From: Caldilinea sp.
GTDB taxonomy: Bacteria; Chloroflexota; Anaerolineae; Caldilineales; Caldilineaceae
Direction of reading: 5' to 3'
DNA: 9,311 nt
Assembly: GCA_026389955.1 (NCBI GenBank)
Contig: JAPLGY010000226.1
Span: 1 to 9,311 of the forward strand
The notes beneath the pieces are model-generated. The model did no database searches, was not told the origin of the DNA, and saw only the letters and a program-made list of their open reading frames with translations. This document shows, one piece after another, positions 1-6,959 of the stretch (its first letter is position 1; each line of letters opens with the position of its first letter). The translations under genes and the position numbers were made by a program.

Positions 1-1961
1 GCTTTGAAGAGGCAGCCACCCTTCCTGTTGCCTTTCTCACTGCCTGGTATGGCTTGCAACAACTCGCTGCCCTGAAAGCCGGCGATCGCGTCTTGATTCA
101 CGCAGCAGCCGGTGGAGTCGGACAGGCAGCTTTGCAATTGGCACAGCAAGCCGGCGCAGAAATTTTTGGCACAGCCAGCCCGAGCAAATGGGCACAACTC
201 CAGGCGCTTGGCGTGACCCACCTCTTCCATTCACGCACTATGGACTTTGCCGATGAAATCATGGCACTCACCCATGGCCAAGGCGTAGACCTCATCCTCA
301 ACAGTTTGAGCGGAGACTTTATTGCCAAAAACTTCGCCGTCCTCGCCCAACAGGGCCGCATGCTCGAACTGGGCAAGCTCGGGATTTGGGATGCACGACG
401 GGTCCAGCAGACCCGCCCCGACGTCGCCTACTTTCAATTTGATTTCCGAGAAGACACATTGGCAGATCCCACACTGACACCAACCTTGCTGGCAAAAATT
501 GGTGCAGGACTTGCAGACGGGACACTCACTGCCCTCCCCCACACCGTATTCCCCCTGACCGAAATAGCCGCCGCCCTGCGCCTGATGCAGCAAGCCGGCT
601 ACGTGGGCAAGATCGTGTTGGCGGTGCCGCCTTCACCCCACACGCCCACCGTTGCACCCCGTCGCCCCCCTGCAATTCACGCCGAGGGCAGCTACTGGAT
701 CACAGGCGGTCTCGGGGGTCTGGGTCTCCAGGTGGCCCAGTGGTTGGCGACACAAGGCGCTCGCCATCTGGTGCTCAGCAGCCGACGCGGCATCGCCCCC
801 CCTTCTGCCCAACCCATCCTCGATCAACTTGCCGGCCAAGGGGTTGAGGTGTTGACCGTTGCCGCCGATGTGGCCCAGGCCGCAGATGTCCAACGGGTGC
901 TGGCCTGCTGCCCACAACCGCTGCGCGGCGTGGTCCATGCCGCCGGCGTCCTGGCGGATGGGCTGCTTCCCCAACAGTCGGCAGCCACCTTTGCCCAGGT
1001 CATGGCCCCGAAAGTCGCAGGCAGCTGGTATCTGCACCAATTCCTTCAACAGACCCCCACGGTTGCTCTTGACTTCTTTGTCGCTTTCTCCTCCATCGCC
1101 TCCACCCTGGGGGCACCAGGACAAAGCAACTATGCTGCAGCCAATGCCTTTTTGGATGCCCTCATGTATCAACGCCATGCACAAGGCTTGCCAGCCCTTG
1201 TCATCAACTGGGGACCGTGGGCAGACGTGGGCATGGCGGCAGAGTTGAGCACGCGCGACCGTCAACGGTTACAGCAACAAGGCATGCGCTTTCTGCCGCC
1301 AGCCACAGCAATTGCAACCTTCGCCCAGTTGCTGCAGCAGTCCATACCCCAAACATCCGTCATCACCTTTGACTGGTCACACTGGCTGACCCAACCGGCC
1401 ACTCTCACCCCCTTCTATCAACGCATCCGACAAGCAGTGGCCGACCAGGCACACAACCACCCTGCCCAAAAATTTGCCACCAACCAGCCCCACAATCCAC
1501 ATCAGGAGGAGAGAAACGGCAGTACACCGACAAGGCACCCCCCCACCGCCTTCCGGGAACGCCTGGCACAGACACAGCCCGGCCAGCAGCGTCCGTTGTT
1601 GCTGGCCCATGTGCAAGAACAGGTCACAAAGGTGTTGGGGCGCGGGCCAAACGGCAACCTGTTGGGGCTGCAGACCGGTTTCTTTGCTGCTGGCATGGAT
1701 TCGTTGACCTCAATCGAGTTGCGCAACTATCTGCAGGCAAGTTTGGAATGTTCGCTTTCTGCCACGGTGGTCTTTAACTACTCCACCATCGAACGCCTGA
1801 CCGACTATCTGGCGACAACCGTCCTGAAACTCACCCTGCCTGCCGATCCAACCGCCACCCAACCGGCCCCGTCCGATCCGTTCGCCAAAACCATCGAGCA
1901 GTTGAGCGACGACGAGGCCGAAAGTGCGTTGTTGGCCGAATTAGAAAAGATGGCCATCTAA
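1..1961 (+). CDS. Modular type I polyketide synthase, C-terminal part (ER-KR-ACP-docking), 5' end outside window
   Basis: This is the 3' end of a PKS gene. The frame is open from base 3, with 652 residues visible before TAA at 1959-1961. Visible domains in order (residues counted from base 3) are: enoylreductase 1-208, with the HAAAGGVG nucleotide loop at 33-40; ketoreductase about 228-412, with TGGLGGLG at 234-241; acyl carrier protein about 533-607, with phosphopantetheine Ser567 in GMDSL; and an acidic helical tail 625-652. The ER lies directly before the catalytic KR, as in known reducing modules where it is inserted between the two KR halves. The KS, AT, DH and structural KR half should therefore lie upstream; that is inference. 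The module would reduce the beta-keto group fully to methylene. A His/Asn/Pro/Gln-rich linker (about 483-516) separates KR from ACP. No start codon is assigned, because homology to the ER continues to the window edge. Substrate and final product are unknown. Confidence 0.97.
   Translation, partial: FEEAATLPVAFLTAWYGLQQLAALKAGDRVLIHAAAGGVGQAALQLAQQAGAEIFGTASPSKWAQLQALGVTHLFHSRTMDFADEIMALTHGQGVDLILNSLSGDFIAKNFAVLAQQGRMLELGKLGIWDARRVQQTRPDVAYFQFDFREDTLADPTLTPTLLAKIGAGLADGTLTALPHTVFPLTEIAAALRLMQQAGYVGKIVLAVPPSPHTPTVAPRRPPAIHAEGSYWITGGLGGLGLQVAQWLATQGARHLVLSSRRGIAPPSAQPILDQLAGQGVEVLTVAADVAQAADVQRVLACCPQPLRGVVHAAGVLADGLLPQQSAATFAQVMAPKVAGSWYLHQFLQQTPTVALDFFVAFSSIASTLGAPGQSNYAAANAFLDALMYQRHAQGLPALVINWGPWADVGMAAELSTRDRQRLQQQGMRFLPPATAIATFAQLLQQSIPQTSVITFDWSHWLTQPATLTPFYQRIRQAVADQAHNHPAQKFATNQPHNPHQEERNGSTPTRHPPTAFRERLAQTQPGQQRPLLLAHVQEQVTKVLGRGPNGNLLGLQTGFFAAGMDSLTSIELRNYLQASLECSLSATVVFNYSTIERLTDYLATTVLKLTLPADPTATQPAPSDPFAKTIEQLSDDEAESALLAELEKMAI
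3..626 (+). other. Enoylreductase (ER) domain of gene 1, N-terminal part missing
   Basis: This is an NADPH-dependent MDR-type enoylreductase that reduces the alpha,beta double bond on the ACP-bound chain. The sequence shows the PKS ER pattern AFLTAWYGL, then the HAAAGGVG cofactor loop, then SPSKW and SRTMDF, then LNSLSGDF, and ends with GYVGKIVL. Lys62 (SPSKW) and Asp81 (SRTMDF) match the Lys/Asp pair proposed as catalytic in characterised PKS ERs. The segment that holds the Tyr linked to methyl-branch stereochemistry lies upstream of the window, so the stereochemical outcome cannot be read. Confidence 0.95.
684..1238 (+). other. Ketoreductase (KR) catalytic domain of gene 1, B-type
   Basis: This is an SDR-fold domain that reduces the beta-keto group with NADPH. 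It has TGGLGGLG at residues 234-241, Lys337 (APKVAGSW), Ser364, Tyr377 and Asn381 (SNYAAANAF), which form a complete catalytic set. The stereochemistry motif reads L-A-D (317-319), keeping the diagnostic last Asp of the B-type LDD motif. The A-type Trp eight residues before the Tyr is a Leu. A B-type KR gives a D-beta-hydroxyl, which suits later dehydration. That dehydration is expected here because an ER is present. Confidence 0.93.
1599..1823 (+). other. Acyl carrier protein (ACP) domain of gene 1
   Basis: This is a PP-binding domain of about 75 residues carrying the growing chain on a phosphopantetheine arm. The attachment site is Ser567 (codon 1701-1703) in FFAAGMDSL, followed by the usual SIELRNYLQ helix and a second hydrophobic helix. 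A single ACP is seen. Confidence 0.95.
1875..1958 (+). other. C-terminal docking tail of gene 1 product
   Basis: The last 28 residues after the ACP hold a short acidic amphipathic segment, IEQLSDDEAESALLAELEKM. It follows a Pro/Thr/Ala-rich spacer. Such tails at the very end of PKS subunits are docking domains that bind the N-terminal helix of the next subunit. The pattern resembles the class 2 docking domains of cyanobacterial and myxobacterial PKSs. The likely partner is the N-terminus of the gene 2 product. The assignment rests on pattern and position only. Confidence 0.7.
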
Positions 1962-1988
1962 GCCCTCTTCTGGAATCGAGAAATCGTC
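1962..1988 (+). promoter_or_regulatory. 27-bp intergenic gap with weak ribosome binding site for gene 2
   Basis: The gap between the gene 1 stop and the gene 2 ATG contains only weak purine stretches (GGAA at 1972-1975, GAGA at 1978-1981). The second is 7 nt from the start codon. I see no hairpin terminator or promoter, so gene 2 is probably co-transcribed with gene 1. This site is much poorer than the one before gene 3. Confidence 0.45.
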
Positions 1989-2090
1989 ATGAGTGACCTT
2001 GAGCAAGAGACCCTCTCACCGACCAAACGAGCCTTGTTGGCCGTCAAAAAATTGCAGGCCCAGCTGGATGCGTTGAACCATCAACGCACA
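1989..2090 (+). other. N-terminal docking helix of gene 2 product
   Basis: Residues 1-34 hold a charged amphipathic helix with regular Leu/Ala spacing (TKRALLAVKKLQAQLDAL) directly before the KS start EPIAVIGMACRFPG. In modular PKSs this position is the N-terminal docking helix, which dimerises and receives the C-terminal tail of the upstream subunit. It resembles the corresponding segment of the gene 3 product. Confidence 0.75.
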
Positions 2091-5000
2091 GAACCAATCG
2101 CCGTCATCGGAATGGCTTGCCGTTTCCCGGGCGCCAACACCCCAGAACAATTCTGGGATCTGCTCTGCCGAGGAGGCGACGCCATCAGCCAGGTGCCCGC
2201 AGATCGCTGGGATGCAGACGCGTACTATGACGCCGATCCGACAGCTGTAGGCAAAATCTATAATCGGTACGGCGGTTTCGTCCCCAACGTCGACCAGTTT
2301 GATGCCCAGTTCTTTGGGATTGCCCCCCGTGAGGCAGAAATGCTCGATCCCCAGCAGCGACTCTGGCTGGAGGTCTGTTGGGAAGCGCTGGAACGGGCTG
2401 GGATTCCTCCCTTCACCCTGCGCGACAGCCAAACAGCCATCTTTGCCAGCAGCGAACACCTGGATTATCTCCACCTGGCCACTGCCTCAGGTCAGGCGTT
2501 GAGCCTGTACACAGGCACAGGCAATATGCACAGCGTCACCTCCGGACGACTGGCTCACTTTCTGGGCACCCAAGGACCGGCAGTGACTCTCGATACTGCC
2601 TGTTCCGCTTCGCTGGTGGCCATTCACTTTGCTTGTCAAGCCTTGCGCAACGGAGATTGTACGTTAGCACTGGCCGGCGGCGTCAACCTGATCTTGCATC
2701 CACTTGTGAGCACCCTCGCCGCACAAGGACGTGTCTTTGCTCCCGATGGCCGGTGCAAAACCTTTTCTGCCGCTGCAGATGGCTACACGCGCAGCGATGG
2801 GTGTGGGGTTGTCGTCCTCAAACCCCTCTCTGCAGCACAGCAAGATGGCGACACGATTTTGGCAATTGTACGTGGTACAGCCGTCAACCATGACGGCCAC
2901 AGCAGCGGCCTGACCGTGCCCAACGGCGTCAGCCAACAAAAATTGATCCGCCAGGCGCTGGTCAACGCCCATGTGACAGCAGATGAAATCAGCTATGTCG
3001 AAACACATGGTACAGGGACCGCCCTGGGCGACCCAATTGAACTTGACGCCCTGGGCGCAGTGTTTGGTCAGCGAACCGAGCCTTTGTGGATCGGCGCCGT
3101 GAAAACCAACATCGGCCACACTGAAGCCGCAGCAGGCGTCGCTGGCGTGATGAAGGTGGTGCTCGCCTTGCAGCATGGCCTGATCCCCCCCCAAGTGCAT
3201 TTCAAAACAGCCAATCCCCATATCCCGTGGAACGATCTGCCTTTTGTGGTTCCAACAGCGCCCCAACCCTGGCCTACAGCCAAACGACTGGCCGGTGTCA
3301 GTTCTTTCAGTCTGAGCGGCACCAATGCCCACGCGATTCTCGAAGCTGCTCCCCCCCCTCTGCCCCACACCCCGGCTGCACCGACCGACACCCCGTATGC
3401 CCTGTTGACTCTCAGCGCCCGCAGCGAAACAGCCCTGCAATGCATGGTCAAGCAGTATGCAGATCATTTGGCAGCGCTGCTGGCTCAGCCGACAACAACG
3501 CAGCCCACACTTGCCGAACTCGCCTACACAACGCAGACAGGCCGTTCCCACTTCGAACATCGCCTGAGTGTGGTGGCTTCATCGCTTTCCCAGGCAGAGC
3601 AGACCTTGACCTCCTTTGCCCGCGGGGAGGCGTTGGGCAGCCTCTCCCTCGGCAGCCCTCCACTGGATCCCCCCAAAGTCGCCTTTCTCTTTCCAGGACA
3701 GGGGGCACAATATGTCAATATGGGCTTCCAACTCTATCAAAGTGCACCGATCTTTCGCAGTGCAGTCGATGAATGCGATCAAATTTTACAAACGTATCTC
3801 GGTCGCTCCCTGCTCCCCATCCTCTACCCGACGCTGGCCGCTCCCTCCACTCCAGGAACCACAGAGACTCCACACGAACCAGAAACGTTGATCTACGAAA
3901 GTCTTTATGCCCAGCCAGCTATTTTTACCATCGCCTATGCGCTGACAAAATTCTGGACAACGTTGGTAGGCCCCCCTGCATTTGTGCTTGGACACAGCAC
4001 AGGTGAATATGCTGCAGCCTGCGCCGCAGGGGTGTTCAGCCTGGAAGACAGCCTGAAGCTTGTCGTCAAACGCGGGCAGTTGGTTCAAACCTTGCCGCCC
4101 CTCGGGGCCACCGTGGTTGTCATGCAGGACGAGACAACCGTCCTGGCCCTGCTCCAAGCACACCCCAAGGTGACAGTGGCCGCGATCAATGGGCCGGGCA
4201 GTGTGGTCATCTCCGGTTTGAAGACAGAGATGGCCCCTGTGCTGGACGAATTGTTTGCCCGCCGCATCATCGCAAGAGCGCTGCCAGTTTCCGTAGCCGC
4301 CCACTCTGTCATGATGGACCCCATTCTGGATGAGCTGGAACAGTCGATCGGTGAGGTGCAACGCCACCCCCCCCACCTCTCCGTCGTGTCCAGTCTTCTT
4401 GGCCGCGTCGCCGAGACAGAATTGACCGAACCGTCCTACTGGCGCCGCCAGCTGCGTCAACCCGTGCGCTTTGCCGATGGCGTACGCACACTTCACGAAC
4501 AGGGCTGCAACTTTTTTATCGAACTCAGCCCCAAACCTGTCTTGCTCCACATGGCACAACAATGTCTGCCCAACGTCGGCGTCTGGACCGCCTCGCTGCG
4601 CGAGGAGCAGAATGACTGGCAACAGATCTTGACCAGCGTCGGCATTTTACATGCCCATGGCCTCCCCATCCACTGGCCCACACTCTACAGCAGTTCCCTC
4701 CCCCACAAGGTGCCGCTGCCAACCTATCCGTTCCAACGGCGGCGTTACTGGCTGGACACAGATCGCACAGAGCGCCCCCCTGCCCCCCTGCCCCAAACCC
4801 CTTTGCTCGGCTTCATTCAGCAGGGCAATGCCCAGGCCTTAACCGACTTGCTGCAACAGAGTGGTCACTTCACCGCAGCCGAAAAACCGCTTCTCCAAAA
4901 AGCAATGCAGCTGTTGGTACAACAACAGCAGGCACAGCTGGCCGCAACAACAGAGAAAAACTCCGTGCCAGCCCCTTCTGAGACCAGACAGCCGCCCGAT

Positions 5001-6959
5001 CTGCAACCAGCCCTCTATGAGCTGGTCTGGCAACCCCAACCACGCCAGGAGACAGATCTCCCCCTGCTCCCCGCAGGGGTCTGGCTGATCCTGGCCGATA
5101 CCGAGGGCGTCGGCCAGCTGCTGGCCGAACTGCTGCGCGAACAGAACCAAATCTGCTGTCTGGTCTACACCGGTGAGAGGTACCAACGCACCGAGGAAAC
5201 GTGGATCCTCAATCCAACACAACCAGAAGCGTTTCACCGACTCTGTCAAGAGATCCGCTCGCTCGGTCCTCTGCGCGCAGTAGTCCAGCTCTGGGGATTG
5301 AACAGCAGACCAGAGGTCACCACAGCAACCCTCGAAAACGCACAACAGACTCTGCTGGGAGGACTTCTCTATCTCAGCCAGGCACTCCTCAAAGAGGGCG
5401 CTGCGCCACGCCTTTGGGGGATCACGCGTGGCGCAGTGGTCGTTACACCGGCCGAAGAGACCGCCTCCCCGCCAGCGCTCCCAGCCATTGCACAGAGTAC
5501 GCTCTGGGGAATGGGACGGACCCTGGCCCTGGAATTGCCCCACCTCTGGGGAGGTCTGCTGGATGTCGATCCGGTTGACCTGCCGACCAGCGAGGAGACC
5601 TTGTTCGCCGCAGCAGCTGCCATTCTCACCGAACTGTGGGACGCCCAAGGCGAAACGCAGCTGGCCTACCGAAAGGGCGTGCGCTATGCAGCGCGCCTGC
5701 ACAAAGCCCCGCCCCCAGCAGCAATGACCACACCAGCCCCCATTCGCGCCGACGCCACCTACCTCATTACCGGAGGGCTGGGTGGGCTGGGCTTGCAGGT
5801 CGCGCGCTGGCTGGTAGAACAAGGCGCCCGCCACCTGGTCCTCAGCGGACGGCGGGGGCTGGGTGACAGAGCAGCAGCCATCGCCCCGCTGACAGACGCC
5901 GGCTGCACAGTGCACCTGCTCCAAGCAGATGTCGCCCAGCCCGGGGAGGTGGCGCAACTCCTGGCCACCCTTGAAAAAACCCTGCCCCCCTTGCGCGGGA
6001 TCGTCCATGCCGCTGGACTCATCGACGATGGAATCGTGTTACAACAACAATGGTCGCGTTTCCAGAAGGTGCTGGCCCCCAAAGTGGCCGGCAGTTGGCA
6101 TCTTTACACCCAGACGGCTCAGCAGCCACTCGATTTTCTGCTTTTCTTCTCCTCGGCTGCAGCACTCCTTGGATCCCCTGGACAAAGCAATTATGCAGCC
6201 GCCAATGCCTTTCTCGATGCGCTCGCCGTGGCAGGCCGCAGAGCCGGACGGACAGTCCTGAGCATCGGCTGGGGCTCCTGGGGCGGAACAACGCTGGCGG
6301 CCGAACGCACAGGAAGCGGAGAAGCCTTGCTCGATCCGGCGCTCGCGCTCCGCTGGATGCACGGCTTGCTGGCACAACACCGAAGCGGTTCTGTCGGCAT
6401 CCTGGCAATGGATTGGAATGAATTTCGTCGCGCGTCCGCTGCGCCCCTGCCATTCCTCTCCACTCTCGATCTCCAGCCACACCCCCCTGCTGGGTCGACA
6501 CAAACGACGGAAAGCACCCGTTCGCTGCGGACGGAGCTGCTCCAAGCGCTGCCCGACGAACGAACAGAACGACTGAGCCGCTATCTCAAACAGGAAGTGG
6601 CACAGGTATTGGGCGCCTACGAGCTGCCAGAATCCCATCAACGCTTTTTTGAGATGGGCATGGATTCACTCATGACGCTGCAACTGAGCAACCGTATTCA
6701 AACCACCCTTGAAGTTCAATGCCCCATTCCCTGGATCTTTGAACACCCAAGCGTCACACTGTTGACACGGTACTTGCTCGAGGACGTGCTGGGCTTGCCC
6801 GCCGCACCGGGCGCACCGCCAGCTGCAAAAGATTTCGATCCACCCGCTTCTCCCCCCCAAAGCCATGACACAGCAGAGGCAATCCGGCAGATGTCCACAA
6901 CCGAGCTGACAGCCCTCATCGATCAGGAGTTGGCGATGCTGCTAGGAGGCGCAGCATGA
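1989..6959 (+). CDS. Single-module type I polyketide synthase (docking-KS-AT-KR-ACP-docking)
   Basis: This complete 1656-residue PKS subunit carries one extension module. Domains are: N-terminal helix 1-34; KS 35-455 with Cys205, His340 and His377; AT about 562-865 with GHSTGE (Ser670), Arg695 and His772; post-AT linker ending YPFQRRRYWL at 913-922; a helical dimerization-like element 936-985; structural KR 1006-1235; catalytic KR 1255-1437; ACP 1524-1600 with Ser1560; and C-terminal tail 1627-1656. It has no DH or ER, so the module should leave a beta-hydroxyl. It would elongate the chain received from protein 1 by one extender unit and pass it to protein 3. The ATG at 1989 is chosen because coding similarity to PKS N-terminal helices begins there, 27 bp after the previous stop. 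Oddity: the AT specificity motif is VAAH, so the extender is uncertain. I cannot name the pathway. Confidence 0.98.
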   Translation: MSDLEQETLSPTKRALLAVKKLQAQLDALNHQRTEPIAVIGMACRFPGANTPEQFWDLLCRGGDAISQVPADRWDADAYYDADPTAVGKIYNRYGGFVPNVDQFDAQFFGIAPREAEMLDPQQRLWLEVCWEALERAGIPPFTLRDSQTAIFASSEHLDYLHLATASGQALSLYTGTGNMHSVTSGRLAHFLGTQGPAVTLDTACSASLVAIHFACQALRNGDCTLALAGGVNLILHPLVSTLAAQGRVFAPDGRCKTFSAAADGYTRSDGCGVVVLKPLSAAQQDGDTILAIVRGTAVNHDGHSSGLTVPNGVSQQKLIRQALVNAHVTADEISYVETHGTGTALGDPIELDALGAVFGQRTEPLWIGAVKTNIGHTEAAAGVAGVMKVVLALQHGLIPPQVHFKTANPHIPWNDLPFVVPTAPQPWPTAKRLAGVSSFSLSGTNAHAILEAAPPPLPHTPAAPTDTPYALLTLSARSETALQCMVKQYADHLAALLAQPTTTQPTLAELAYTTQTGRSHFEHRLSVVASSLSQAEQTLTSFARGEALGSLSLGSPPLDPPKVAFLFPGQGAQYVNMGFQLYQSAPIFRSAVDECDQILQTYLGRSLLPILYPTLAAPSTPGTTETPHEPETLIYESLYAQPAIFTIAYALTKFWTTLVGPPAFVLGHSTGEYAAACAAGVFSLEDSLKLVVKRGQLVQTLPPLGATVVVMQDETTVLALLQAHPKVTVAAINGPGSVVISGLKTEMAPVLDELFARRIIARALPVSVAAHSVMMDPILDELEQSIGEVQRHPPHLSVVSSLLGRVAETELTEPSYWRRQLRQPVRFADGVRTLHEQGCNFFIELSPKPVLLHMAQQCLPNVGVWTASLREEQNDWQQILTSVGILHAHGLPIHWPTLYSSSLPHKVPLPTYPFQRRRYWLDTDRTERPPAPLPQTPLLGFIQQGNAQALTDLLQQSGHFTAAEKPLLQKAMQLLVQQQQAQLAATTEKNSVPAPSETRQPPDLQPALYELVWQPQPRQETDLPLLPAGVWLILADTEGVGQLLAELLREQNQICCLVYTGERYQRTEETWILNPTQPEAFHRLCQEIRSLGPLRAVVQLWGLNSRPEVTTATLENAQQTLLGGLLYLSQALLKEGAAPRLWGITRGAVVVTPAEETASPPALPAIAQSTLWGMGRTLALELPHLWGGLLDVDPVDLPTSEETLFAAAAAILTELWDAQGETQLAYRKGVRYAARLHKAPPPAAMTTPAPIRADATYLITGGLGGLGLQVARWLVEQGARHLVLSGRRGLGDRAAAIAPLTDAGCTVHLLQADVAQPGEVAQLLATLEKTLPPLRGIVHAAGLIDDGIVLQQQWSRFQKVLAPKVAGSWHLYTQTAQQPLDFLLFFSSAAALLGSPGQSNYAAANAFLDALAVAGRRAGRTVLSIGWGSWGGTTLAAERTGSGEALLDPALALRWMHGLLAQHRSGSVGILAMDWNEFRRASAAPLPFLSTLDLQPHPPAGSTQTTESTRSLRTELLQALPDERTERLSRYLKQEVAQVLGAYELPESHQRFFEMGMDSLMTLQLSNRIQTTLEVQCPIPWIFEHPSVTLLTRYLLEDVLGLPAAPGAPPAAKDFDPPASPPQSHDTAEAIRQMSTTELTALIDQELAMLLGGAA
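2091..3353 (+). other. Ketosynthase (KS) domain of gene 2
   Basis: This domain performs decarboxylative Claisen condensation between the incoming chain and the extender on the ACP. It begins EPIAVIGMACRFPG. The active Cys205 lies in DTACSAS, His340 in ETHGTGTALGDP and His377 in KTNIGHTEAAAG. It ends with the GTNAHAILEAAP segment. The triad is intact and the active Cys is not replaced by Gln or Ser, so this is an elongating KS rather than a loading one. The segment FASSEHLDY (152-160) departs from the common FVGIS..DY form at a non-catalytic site. Confidence 0.97.
3672..4583 (+). other. Acyltransferase (AT) domain of gene 2, atypical specificity motif
   Basis: This domain loads the extender acyl-CoA onto the module's ACP. 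It starts KVAFLFPGQGAQY. The nucleophile Ser670 lies in GHSTGE, the carboxylate-binding Arg695 in VKRGQL, and the catalytic His772 in VAAHS. The four-residue specificity motif at 769-772 is VAAH, neither HAFH (malonyl) nor YASH (methylmalonyl). The residue after the nucleophile is Thr, where Leu, Val or Gln is usual. All catalytic residues are present, so the domain should be active, but its extender cannot be assigned from these motifs. Confidence 0.93.
4794..4943 (+). other. Post-AT dimerization-element-like helical segment
   Basis: Residues 936-985 lie between the post-AT linker and the KR. They form a helix-rich, Leu/Gln-rich stretch with motifs TPLLGFIQQG, ALTDLLQQSG and PLLQKAMQLLVQQQQAQL. 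A small dimerization motif has been described at this place in KS-AT-KR-ACP modules that lack a DH, which is the architecture here. The assignment is by position and character. Confidence 0.6.
5004..6299 (+). other. Ketoreductase (KR) of gene 2: structural plus catalytic halves, B-type
   Basis: The structural half (residues 1006-1235) runs from YELVWQPQP to YAARL without a cofactor loop, as is normal. The catalytic half (1255-1437) has TGGLGGLG at 1261-1268, Lys1365, Ser1389, Tyr1402 and Asn1406. The I-D-D motif (1345-1347) keeps the B-type Asp. The residue eight before the Tyr is Leu rather than the A-type Trp, and no Pro follows two residues after the Tyr. This predicts a D-configured beta-hydroxyl without alpha epimerisation (B1-like). 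It is clearly homologous to the gene 1 KR at 684-1238. Confidence 0.94.
6558..6788 (+). other. Acyl carrier protein (ACP) domain of gene 2
   Basis: This PP-binding domain has phosphopantetheine Ser1560 (codon 6666-6668) in FFEMGMDSL. It is followed by TLQLSNRIQ, where SIELRNYLQ occurs in the gene 1 ACP, and by the helix FEHPSVTLLTRYLLEDVLG. Confidence 0.95.
6867..6956 (+). other. C-terminal docking tail of gene 2 product
   Basis: The final 30 residues contain AEAIRQMSTTELTALIDQEL, an acidic amphipathic segment set off from the ACP by a Pro/Ala-rich spacer. It shares the layout I-x-Q-(L/M)-S followed by an acidic Leu-rich helix with the gene 1 tail. The likely partner is the N-terminal helix of the gene 3 product. 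Confidence 0.7.
6944..6949 (+). promoter_or_regulatory. Strong ribosome binding site for gene 3
   Basis: AGGAGG lies 6 nt before the ATG at 6956, inside the last codons of gene 2. It is a near-perfect Shine-Dalgarno sequence at good spacing. It fixes the start of gene 3 and, with the ATGA overlap, implies translational coupling. Confidence 0.85.

Noticed and set aside
54..56. TTG at 54 as the start of gene 1
   Set aside because: The frame is open from base 3, and residues before it (FEEAATLPVAFLTAWYG) match the conserved ER sequence. The gene must begin upstream of the window.
82..89. GCGATCGC octamer resembling the cyanobacterial HIP1 repeat
   Set aside because: I found only one copy in 9.3 kb, and it falls in codons for the conserved ER segment AGDRV. 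Genomes that use HIP1 usually have it far more often, so it is not evidence for a cyanobacterium.
1962..1988. Possible terminator or promoter between genes 1 and 2
   Set aside because: The gap is only 27 bp. I see no stem-loop, U-run or recognisable -35/-10 pair in it.
3185..3192. Possible frameshift at an eight-C run in gene 2
   Set aside because: The KS protein reads continuously through it (GLIPPQVHF) and matches the family on both sides, as at the other long C runs.
4839..6008. Long open frame on the minus strand (389 codons), with others at 2664-3560 and 3786-4622
   Set aside because: They lie antisense to conserved KS, AT and KR coding sequence and show no recognisable domain. They are rich in Cys, Gly and Gln, as expected from reverse reading of Ala/Leu/Gln-rich codons. 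They are shadows of the PKS genes.
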